Shown here: one piece after another, positions 1 to 5,330 of the stretch
Position numbering within the stretch: the stretch's first letter is position 1
How the letters are laid out: each line of letters begins with the position of its first letter
Source: Hymenobacter sp.
GTDB taxonomy: Bacteria > Bacteroidota > Bacteroidia > Cytophagales > Hymenobacteraceae
NCBI GenBank assembly: GCA_025362615.1
Contig: JANYFQ010000166.1
Coordinates: 1-5,330 of the forward strand
DNA: 5,330 nt
Direction: 5' to 3'
The notes under the pieces: model-generated
The model's input: the letters and a program-made list of their open reading frames with translations, nothing else
Told to the model about the DNA's origin: nothing
The model's database searches: none
Translations under genes and position numbers: made by a program

Positions 1-167
1 GCGAGGCCGCGCACGGGCAGGGTGGTTTCGGCGGTGTGGGCCGGCAGCGGCAGCGTGGCCACGGACTGGCCCAGCACGTTGAGCAGCGCGGCCGTGCCCG
101 CCGTGGCCTGCGGCGCAAGGCGCAGCGTGAGCTGGCCGGTATTGCTGGGGTTGGGGTACACAAGCAG
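1..167 (-). other. T9SS type A C-terminal sorting domain (incomplete)
   Basis: Residues 1138-1192 contain VYPNPSN (1140-1146), a strand with GQLTLRL, a central segment around LLNVLGQSV, and TTLPVRGL at the window edge. This is the usual order of a type A sorting domain: a Y-P-N-P motif, a beta strand, a segment resembling V-x-D-x-x-G-x-x-V, then a later strand around L-x-x-L. The final strand and Lys/Arg-rich end are not in the window. By family knowledge it targets the protein to the type IX translocon, where it is removed and the protein is anchored or released. Confidence 0.9.
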
Positions 168-3100
168 CGCCTGGGCATCGGCCCGGCCACGGGTGCCGAG
201 CACCACAAAGCTGACGCTGATGGCCCCGGTGAGCGAGTTGTTGGCGAAGCCCGACACGGCCACGTAATAGGTGGTGCCGACGGTGAGGCCGCTGATGGTT
301 TGCATCCCCAGGGCCACGCCGTTGGCACTGCGGCGGCAGCCAAACAGGTTGAAGCCGGTGCTGCACGTAGCAGCCGTGTACAGCCGCGCCACGCTGGCCG
401 AGTTGCCGCCGAAATTCAGCAGCATGGTGGAGTTGGGGGCCACGAAGCTGAACCACACATCGCGCGGATTGGTCGCGCCCGAGCAAGTGGGCTGGTTGAT
501 GCCCGGCAGGGCCGTGGTGGTGGCCCCGGCCGTGGTGCTGGCAACCAGGCCCGTGTTCAGCGACAGCGCCCCGCAGGGGTCGTCGTTGGTGGGCACCACG
601 GGCACCGTGGTTATGCAAAGCTGGAAGCTGGCCGAAGCGCCCACCGGCGCACCGGCGGCGGGGTAAAGCCGCACGAAATACGTGCTGCCCACCACCAGGG
701 CATTGACGGGGAAGGTGCGCGGATTGTTCGGGGCCACTGTGTTGCAGACCAGGCTGGCGGAAGTGGTGCAAGGGCCGGAGCGCACGTCCACGATGCCATC
801 GAATTGCGCCGCCACCTGCACAACGTGCGTAGCCGCAGTGGCCACAAAACTGTACCACACATCGGGGGCGGTAGCCACGTTGCGGCCGCAGTTGGGGGTG
901 GGGGCCAGGCTTTGGGTAGCGGCGGCTATGGTGCCCACCGTGGGGTTGCTGCAATCGGCCGTAACCGGCACGCCGATGGCGGCGGCGCAGTCGTCGTTGG
1001 CCGGCAGCACCGGGGCATTGGTGAGGCAAAGCGTGAACGCAGCGCCCGCGCCCGTGGGGGCCGCCAGCGCCAGCGGATACACGCGCACGAAGTACGCGGT
1101 GCCCGCCGTCAGGCCCGTAAGCAGGCGGCTGATGGTGGTGCCCGTGCCTACCTGGGCGCAGCTCAGGCTGGTTGAGGCAGCGCAGGTGCCGCCCCGCACA
1201 TCGACCACGGCGTTGAACTGCGGGGCCAGCGTGAGGACGTGCGTAGCCGCCGTGGCCGTAAAGTTGTACCACACGTCGAAGGCGTTGGGCAGCGGCGGGC
1301 CGCCGCCGCCGCAGTTGGCCGTGGGGGCCAGGCTTTGGGTGGCGCTGGCCACGGTGCCGGCCGTGGGAGCGGTGCAGTCGGGCGTGACGGGCAAGTTGGT
1401 GGCGGCAGCGCAGTCGTCGTTGGCGGGCGGGGCGGGCACGGCCGTCACGCAAATGCTGAGGCCGGCGGCGGCGGCAGCGGGCGGCGGCCCGGCCGGGTAC
1501 ACCCGCACCAGGTACGTGGCGCCCACCGTGAGGCCCGCTCCCACGCGGCCCGTGGCGGTGCCGGCCAGGGCCACGCCGCAGTTCACACTCGCGGAGGCGG
1601 CGCAGCCGCCCCGCCGGATGTCCACGATGGCATTGAAGGCCGGCGTGACGGTAACGAGCTGCGACGTGGCCGTAGCCACGAAGCTAAACCACACATCGAA
1701 GGCATTCTGCGACGGCACCCCGCAATTGTTGCCGGGCGGCAGGCTCTGGGTGGCTCCCAGCACGGTGCCGGGGGTGGGGCTGCTGCAATCGGCCGTGACG
1801 GGCACGGCCACGGCGGCGGCGCAGTCGTTGTTGGCCGGGGCCACGGCGGGCGTGGTGAACGTGAGCGTAGCCGGGGCGCTGCTGCTGCCGCCGGTGCAGT
1901 TGGCCGTCACGGCCACGGTGTAAACAGTGCCCGGCGCGAGGCCGCTCAGGGCCACCGGCGAGGCCGGGGCCGTTGTGGTTTGGGTGGTGCCGCCTTGGGG
2001 CGTGAGGCCGACGGTGTAGCCCGCCGCCGTGCCGCCGAAGGTGAGCGTAACGCCGCCGCTGGTCAGGTTGCTGGTGGCCAGGTTGCTCGGAGCCGGGCAG
2101 GCCGCCGGCGCGCCGATGGTGACGACGTAATCCTCGGTTTCGCCGGTGGTGAAGTTCGAGCAGGCATCGGTGGCGGCTACGCCCGCGCCGCCGGGGCCCC
2201 CGGTGATGGTGCGGGTGCGGATGCGCATTTTCGTCGGCCCCTGCACGGCCGTGGCCGGCACACTGAAGGCCACCGTCGCCGCCTGGCCGGGCCGCACACC
2301 GCCGCTGATGCGCGTAAATTCGCTGGCATCGAAGACGTTGTTCTGGTCGTAGTCAATCCAAAACCCACTCGCCGAGTTGGCCGTGGACGTGACGCTGAGC
2401 GTGTAAGCACCCGCGCCGCTCGTCAGCGTGGCCGTGGTGCTGCCCGTGGCCGGAAACGCGCTGTACGAGCTGCCGTTGGCCGTCTGGCAGTTGTTGGTGC
2501 TGTTGTTGAGGGCCGTGCCCGCGATGCTCACGGCGCTGATGAGGTCGGTGGCCGCGCAGCCGCCGCCGCCCAGGTTGGCCACGCAGTAGCTGGGGGTGCT
2601 GAAAGTAGCAGTGGTTGCCGCCGTAATGGTGCCGCCGCCGCAGTCGCTGGCCACGGTTACGGTGTAGCTGGTGCCGGGCATAAGGCCCGTAAGCACCACG
2701 GGCGAGGCCGTGGGGTTGGGGCTGACCGTTACGGGCGAGCCACCCGCAGCGGTGTACGTCACGACGTAGCCCACGGCCGCCGCGCTGCCCGCAAACGTAA
2801 CCGTGGCGCCCGTGCCGGTGATGTTACTGGTAGCCAAAGAGCGGGGCGCAGTGCAAACCGCTGCCCCCGGCGTGAAGGTGTACGTCTGCCCCGCTGCCGG
2901 GGCCGTGTCGATGCTGGCGTTTTCGAGGGTGCTGCTGGCCGTGGGGCTGCCGCCGCTGTCGAGCACGCTCAAGTACGAGCCGCTGCCGCTGCCCACCCCC
3001 GCCAGCCCGATGCTGGCCGTGGGCACGTTGAGCGCCCCGGCTTCGGGCCGATAAACGAAGGCCACCGCGTTGGTGCCTTCAAACAGCTGCACCTGAAACG

Positions 3101-3578
3101 AGATGCCCACGGCCGGGGCCAGGCGGTTCCACTTCCAGTTCAGCCACTCGAAGGTGAACACCCGGTTCGGGGCCGTGCCCGTGGTTTGGTAGCTGGCGCG
3201 GGCGTTGAAGGCGTTGCCCGAAAGGTCGTCCCAGAGCGGGGCCGCCAGCGGGCGCAGCCCGGCCGCGCCCGCATTCAGGCTGTTGCCCGGCCCGGCCACC
3301 ACGCCCGGCCCAAACGATAAAAACCCGTTCGACGAAGCCACGGCCTGGGTGTAGCTGGTGCCATCAAACACAAACGAAAACCCCAGCGGCAGCACAGCCG
3401 ACAGGCCCTCGTCGGTTTGCACCGTGGCCGCCGCCGTGGCCGTAGCCGGCAGCGTCGCATACGTGCCCGCCGAAGCCGCGAAGCTGTAGGTATTGACTTG
3501 GCTCGAAGCCGGTTGGGCAAAGGCGGCGGCGCAAAGGCCCGTCAGGGCCAACGCCCGCAAAACGTAGTTTTTCAACAT
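1..3578 (-). CDS. Secreted multidomain surface protein with FnIII, GEVED, four Cys repeats and T9SS type A sorting domain (3' end outside window)
   Basis: The ATG is at 3576-3578 and the frame is open for 1192 codons to the window edge; I found no in-frame stop. Residues 1-21 form a signal peptide (MLKNY, hydrophobic stretch, then AFA before QP). Residues 30-235 resemble a nidogen-like beta domain, with SSNGFLSFG at 82-90 and PLWDDL at 114-119. An FnIII domain spans about 243-328. A GEVED-type domain spans about 331-488, with FWIDYD at 406-411 and GETEDYVVTI at 479-488. A second FnIII spans about 495-576, and four tandem repeats span about 581-1125. The T9SS type A sorting domain starts at about 1138 (VYPNPSN, 1140-1146) and is cut after about 55 residues, so perhaps 20-30 residues are missing. 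By family knowledge the protein crosses the inner membrane by Sec and the outer membrane by T9SS, then is attached or released. No catalytic domain is visible, so an adhesin or matrix role is inferred; the ligand is unknown. Confidence 0.9.
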   Translation of the reverse strand, partial: MLKNYVLRALALTGLCAAAFAQPASSQVNTYSFAASAGTYATLPATATAAATVQTDEGLSAVLPLGFSFVFDGTSYTQAVASSNGFLSFGPGVVAGPGNSLNAGAAGLRPLAAPLWDDLSGNAFNARASYQTTGTAPNRVFTFEWLNWKWNRLAPAVGISFQVQLFEGTNAVAFVYRPEAGALNVPTASIGLAGVGSGSGSYLSVLDSGGSPTASSTLENASIDTAPAAGQTYTFTPGAAVCTAPRSLATSNITGTGATVTFAGSAAAVGYVVTYTAAGGSPVTVSPNPTASPVVLTGLMPGTSYTVTVASDCGGGTITAATTATFSTPSYCVANLGGGGCAATDLISAVSIAGTALNNSTNNCQTANGSSYSAFPATGSTTATLTSGAGAYTLSVTSTANSASGFWIDYDQNNVFDASEFTRISGGVRPGQAATVAFSVPATAVQGPTKMRIRTRTITGGPGGAGVAATDACSNFTTGETEDYVVTIGAPAACPAPSNLATSNLTSGGVTLTFGGTAAGYTVGLTPQGGTTQTTTAPASPVALSGLAPGTVYTVAVTANCTGGSSSAPATLTFTTPAVAPANNDCAAAVAVPVTADCSSPTPGTVLGATQSLPPGNNCGVPSQNAFDVWFSFVATATSQLVTVTPAFNAIVDIRRGGCAASASVNCGVALAGTATGRVGAGLTVGATYLVRVYPAGPPPAAAAAGLSICVTAVPAPPANDDCAAATNLPVTPDCTAPTAGTVASATQSLAPTANCGGGGPPLPNAFDVWYNFTATAATHVLTLAPQFNAVVDVRGGTCAASTSLSCAQVGTGTTISRLLTGLTAGTAYFVRVYPLALAAPTGAGAAFTLCLTNAPVLPANDDCAAAIGVPVTADCSNPTVGTIAAATQSLAPTPNCGRNVATAPDVWYSFVATAATHVVQVAAQFDGIVDVRSGPCTTSASLVCNTVAPNNPRTFPVNALVVGSTYFVRLYPAAGAPVGASASFQLCITTVPVVPTNDDPCGALSLNTGLVASTTAGATTTALPGINQPTCSGATNPRDVWFSFVAPNSTMLLNFGGNSASVARLYTAATCSTGFNLFGCRRSANGVALGMQTISGLTVGTTYYVAVSGFANNSLTGAISVSFVVLGTRGRADAQALLVYPNPSNTGQLTLRLAPQATAGTAALLNVLGQSVATLPLPAHTAETTLPVRGL
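204..1838 (-). repeat. Four tandem protein repeats of about 137-141 residues in the surface protein
   Basis: Each unit starts with A/T-N-N/D-D, closely followed by Cys (Cys586, 723, 864 and 1002). Each carries a DVWF/Y-S/N-F motif 40-47 residues later, with Trp at 630, 770, 908 and 1042. Approximate DNA bounds are 1428-1838, 1005-1427, 594-1004 and 204-593. Units 1-3 also share a TQSL segment followed by N-C-G, an A-x-F-[ND]-x-[IV]-V-D-[IV]-R strand, and a closing V-R-[VL]-Y-P. Units 1-3 have six cysteines each; unit 4 has four and lacks VRVYP. The pattern resembles PPC-like beta-sandwich domains common before T9SS sorting domains, but that family assignment is tentative. Confidence 0.85.
2115..2588 (-). 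other. GEVED-type domain within the surface protein
   Basis: Residues about 331-488. Two hallmarks are visible: a central Asp-rich segment, FWIDYDQNNVFDASE (residues 406-420), matching the family pattern W-I-D-x-N-x-D-G-x-F-x-x-x-E, and the closing GETEDYVVTI (479-488) that gives the family its name. The domain starts with YC at 331-332. GEVED domains are common in secreted Bacteroidota proteins and have no agreed activity. The Asp cluster may bind calcium, but that is inference. FnIII-like domains flank it on both sides. Confidence 0.8.
3516..3578 (-). other. Sec signal peptide of the surface protein
   Basis: The first 21 residues have a short basic start (MLKNYVLR), a hydrophobic core (ALALTGLCAAA) and small residues A-F-A before Gln22-Pro23, which fits a signal peptidase I site after residue 21. 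Cys16 lies within the hydrophobic core, not in a clear lipobox at the cleavage point, so I read this as a type I signal and not a lipoprotein signal. It agrees with the T9SS sorting domain at the other end, because T9SS clients first need Sec export. Confidence 0.8.
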
Positions 3579-3793
3579 AAAAAAGGGGTTTGAAGAAGCT
3601 GACCCGTAAAATGTACCCGCAAGCTAATCATGCGCCAATGATGCCTGGGTGAAGCCCTGGCCGATGGGCGGTTTTGCCCAGCGGGCGGGCGCTTCGACGC
3701 GGCCAAGCGGGAAGGGTTTAATAGGTGGGGCGACTGCCAGCAAAACAACCTGCGCCCCGAAGCAACGCTTCAACATATTCGTTCTGACCCGCC
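3579..3793. other. Intergenic gap between the two minus-strand genes
   Basis: These 215 bases separate the radical SAM stop from the surface-protein start. Apart from the possible promoter, they hold two weak hairpins: 3665-3680 (5-bp stem, 6-base loop) and 3759-3771 (GAAGC, AAC, GCTTC). Neither is followed by a T-run on the minus strand, so no intrinsic terminator can be called. A 50-codon minus-strand frame starting with ATG at 3774-3776 and ending at about 3624 is the only small open frame here; it shows no recognisable domain and is not called as a gene. The gap size favours separate transcription of the two genes but does not prove it. Confidence 0.5.
3608..3639 (-). promoter_or_regulatory. 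Possible Bacteroidota-type promoter of the surface-protein gene
   Basis: Read on the minus strand, ATTG (3636-3639) is followed after 20 bases by TACATTTT (3608-3615). This is close to the Bacteroidota primary sigma pattern TTTG, 19-21 bases, TAnnTTTG. It would place the transcript start near 3600 and leave a leader of about 20 bases. That leader has no Shine-Dalgarno-like purine run, as is usual in this phylum. The match is imperfect at both boxes, so this is a suggestion only. Confidence 0.35.
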
Positions 3794-5330
3794 TCACACC
3801 AACAACAGCCCCTTCTCGCGCAGCAGCGCCCACGCCGGCCCGGCCAAAAACGCCTCCCAGGCCCCCGCTTCGGGTGGGAAGGTGGCCGCCGCCTCGCGCA
3901 ACGTCAGTTTCTGGGTGTAGTCGGTGGCCAGCCCCGTCAGCAACTGGTGCAGCCACTGGCCCAGCGCCGGCGCGGTAGTCAGCTCAAAATCTTCGGCTTG
4001 CTCGTAGAAAGTGAGCACGGTGCGGGCGTTTTTGGCCGGGGTTTCGGGGCGAATAGCCGGGGTGTTGCCCAGCCAGAACAGGCGCTGGCCCAGGCGGGCG
4101 GCATCGGGCTTGGGCGGCTCCTGCAACGCCCGCTCGACGAGGCGGCGCGGCACCGTGGTTTTGGGCGTTTTGAAGTCGAACCAGCGGGCCAGCGGCTCGT
4201 CCAGGGCCACGGCGTGGAGGTAGTTGTAGAGGCTCTTGGTAAGGCCGGGGCCGAAGGCTTCGTGGTCGGTGCCGAGCGGGTCGTCGTGCCACAAATCATT
4301 CCAGGCGAAAGCGCCTTTTTCGGGGCCGGTGGCCTGCACCTGGTACCGGGCCGGGTTTTTCCCGACGGGCGAGTGGGCCGTCATCGAAAAGCGGTGCCAG
4401 AAGCCCGACTGCACCACGCCCGCCGCAAACAACTGCCGCACCACCTCCAGACTATCAATGGTTTCCTGGGCCGTTTGGGTCGGGAAGCCGTACATCAAAT
4501 ACGCATGAACCATGACCCCGGCCTGGGTGAAACCGTCGGCCACCCGCGCCACCTGGGCCACGGTTACGCCCTTTTCCATCAGCGCCAGCAACCGGTCCGA
4601 AGCCACCTCCAGCCCGCCGCTGACGGCGATGCACCCCGAGGCGGCCAGCAGGCGGCAGAGGTCGGGCGAAAAGGTTTTCTCGAACCGGATGTTGCCCCAC
4701 CAGGTGATGGCCGTGCGCCGCCGCAGCAGCTCGATGGCCAAATCGCGCAGGGCCAGCGGCGGCGCAGCTTCGTCCACGAAGTGAAACCCGGTTTGCCCGG
4801 TTTGCCGGATAATTTGCTCGATGCGGTCGGCCAGCAGCTCGGCCGGCGCGGCTTCGTAACGGCCGATGTAGTCGAGGGTTACGTCGCAAAACGAGCAGCG
4901 TTTCCAGTAGCAGCCGTGGGCCACGGTGAGCTTGTTCCAACGCCCGTCGCTCCAGAGGCGGTGCATGGGGTTGAGCACTTCCAGCACCGAGAGGTACTCG
5001 GTGAGGCGCAAATCGGAGTAGTCGGGCGTGCCGACTTCGAGGTGCGGAATGGCGGGGCCGGGGTGGTTGAGGTATTGAACTTCACCTTCCAGGTTTCGCA
5101 GGAAAGTGCGTTGGAACGACGCGGTAGAAAGTGGTCGGACGAATCGCCCAAAGGGCTTCGTCCGACCACTTTCGCCCCACGGCTCGCGCAACAATCCCTC
5201 TGCAACCCTTGCTTCAACCCCTGCCGCGAGTCGTTCAACGACAGTGGTCGGACGAAGCCCTTCGGGCAATTCGTCTGACCACTGCCTACCGCCCCACGCC
5301 TCCAAAATTCGCAGCCACGGCCCTTCGCCG
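3794..5330 (-). CDS. B12-binding-domain radical SAM protein (5' end outside window)
   Basis: The frame is open from the window edge to a TGA at 3794-3796, giving 511 visible codons. No ATG lies near its visible start; the frame continues upstream of a TTG at 5303-5305, so the true N-terminus, probably most of a cobalamin-binding domain, is missing. The first visible residues, GEGPWLRILEAW, match the GEG segment seen near the end of such domains. The 4Fe-4S/SAM cluster motif is GCYWKRCSFC with cysteines at visible residues 140, 145 and 148 (CX4CX2C). Family-typical barrel segments follow: FHFVDEA (182-188), WWGNIRFEK (210-218), SGGLEVASDRLL (237-248) and LMYGFPTQT (278-286). The last 190 residues form an unassigned C-terminal region. 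The enzyme is probably cytoplasmic; the substrate cannot be told from the sequence. Residues about 16-69 come from two palindromes and their spacer, apparently inserted in frame. Confidence 0.88.
   Translation of the reverse strand, partial: GEGPWLRILEAWGGRQWSDELPEGLRPTTVVERLAAGVEARVAEGLLREPWGESGRTKPFGRFVRPLSTASFQRTFLRNLEGEVQYLNHPGPAIPHLEVGTPDYSDLRLTEYLSVLEVLNPMHRLWSDGRWNKLTVAHGCYWKRCSFCDVTLDYIGRYEAAPAELLADRIEQIIRQTGQTGFHFVDEAAPPLALRDLAIELLRRRTAITWWGNIRFEKTFSPDLCRLLAASGCIAVSGGLEVASDRLLALMEKGVTVAQVARVADGFTQAGVMVHAYLMYGFPTQTAQETIDSLEVVRQLFAAGVVQSGFWHRFSMTAHSPVGKNPARYQVQATGPEKGAFAWNDLWHDDPLGTDHEAFGPGLTKSLYNYLHAVALDEPLARWFDFKTPKTTVPRRLVERALQEPPKPDAARLGQRLFWLGNTPAIRPETPAKNARTVLTFYEQAEDFELTTAPALGQWLHQLLTGLATDYTQKLTLREAAATFPPEAGAWEAFLAGPAWALLREKGLLLV
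4886..4912 (-). other. Radical SAM 4Fe-4S cluster motif, CX4CX2C spacing
   Basis: The codons read C-Y-W-K-R-C-S-F-C. Three cysteines with an aromatic residue just before the last one are the usual ligands of a SAM-binding 4Fe-4S cluster. The gap between the first two cysteines is four residues, not the commonest three. The surrounding frame is intact and the residues GC before and D after are typical, so this is a natural variant and not a sequencing slip. I recall similar CYW-type motifs in other B12-type radical SAM proteins. Confidence 0.85.
5127..5173 (+). repeat. Palindromic element copy A (REP/RPE-like), inside the radical SAM reading frame
   Basis: A perfect 17-bp inverted repeat: arms gaaagtggtcggacgaa (5127-5143) and its exact complement (5157-5173). 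An inner stem, gccc (5146-5149) and gggc (5153-5156), closes on an AAA loop, with an unpaired TC at 5144-5145. On the minus strand it encodes roughly ESGRTKPFGRFVRPLST without a stop. The two-stem hairpin with a small asymmetric bulge resembles REP-type or Rickettsia-type palindromic elements. Its size and its shared core with copy B mark it as a repeat family and not a chance hairpin. Confidence 0.85.
5242..5284 (-). repeat. Palindromic element copy B, inverted relative to copy A
   Basis: Arms cagtggtcggacgaa (5242-5256) and ttcgtctgaccactg (5270-5284) pair over 15 bases with one G-T wobble. The inner stem is gccc (5257-5260) with gggc (5264-5267) around a TTC loop, and an unpaired AA lies at 5268-5269. 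The bulge is on the opposite side from copy A, so B is best aligned to A after inversion. On the minus strand it encodes QWSDELPEGLRPTT with no stop. It lies only about 20 codons downstream of the GEG motif of the radical SAM gene. Confidence 0.85.

Noticed and set aside
1239..3320. Plus-strand open frame of 693 codons, with others at 36-1175 and 682-1923
   Set aside because: They are antisense to the clearly recognisable surface-protein gene. Their translations are Gly/Arg/Ala/His-rich or low-complexity with no domain, as expected from shadow frames in G+C-rich DNA.
3665..3680. Hairpin tgggc / gccca as a terminator for the radical SAM gene
   Set aside because: The stem is only 5 bp and no T-run follows it on the minus strand.
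3624..3776. Small minus-strand frame with ATG at 3774-3776, 50 codons, with a hydrophobic start (MLKRCFGAQVVLLAV)
   Set aside because: It lies in the intergenic gap, has no ribosome-binding context or recognisable domain, and is short enough to be open by chance at this G+C content. Conservation in related genomes would be needed to revive it.
3947..5278. Plus-strand open frame of 443 codons
   Set aside because: It is antisense to the radical SAM gene, whose motifs are unmistakable on the minus strand; the plus-strand product shows no motif.
5127..5284. Palindromes as transcription terminators or a CRISPR array
   Set aside because: They lie inside an open coding frame far from any gene end and have no T-run. 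There are only two copies, in opposite orientation, without regular spacers.
5303..5305. TTG as the true start of the radical SAM gene
   Set aside because: The frame stays open upstream to the window edge and encodes the family-typical GEG segment, so the real start lies beyond 5330.

Overview
The window is G+C-rich DNA (about two thirds G+C by eye). It most likely comes from a Bacteroidota chromosome of the Hymenobacter type. The main reasons are a very large secreted protein ending in a type IX secretion (T9SS) C-terminal sorting domain with a VYPNPS motif, a GEVED-type domain, no Shine-Dalgarno-like sequence, and a possible Bacteroidota-style -33/-7 promoter. The genus is an inference. No RNA gene, CRISPR array or transposase gene is visible.

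Layout: both real genes lie on the minus strand and both are cut by the window edges. From right to left, positions 5330 to 3794 hold most of a B12-binding-type radical SAM protein whose N-terminus lies beyond 5330. A 215-base gap (3579-3793) follows. Positions 3578 to 1 hold 1192 codons of a secreted multidomain surface protein whose last residues lie beyond position 1. The surface protein runs: signal peptide, nidogen-like beta-rich domain, fibronectin type III domain, GEVED domain, second fibronectin type III domain, four tandem cysteine-containing repeats of about 140 residues, and the T9SS sorting domain. The long plus-strand open frames opposite it are G+C-driven shadows.

The most unusual structure is at 5127-5284. 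Two near-perfect palindromes of about 45 bases share the same core arm and apparently lie in opposite orientation, 68 bases apart. They sit inside the reading frame of the radical SAM gene, between its GEG cobalamin-domain motif and the segment leading into the radical SAM core. The frame stays open through both, so they look like a REP-like or RPE-like palindromic element pair that adds about 50 residues to an otherwise recognisable enzyme. Short similar flanks around each palindrome suggest that a unit of about 120 bases was duplicated.

The two genes have no obvious functional link. One is an intracellular iron-sulfur/SAM enzyme of unknown substrate and the other an exported adhesin-like protein. 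A possible separate promoter sits just upstream of the surface-protein gene.
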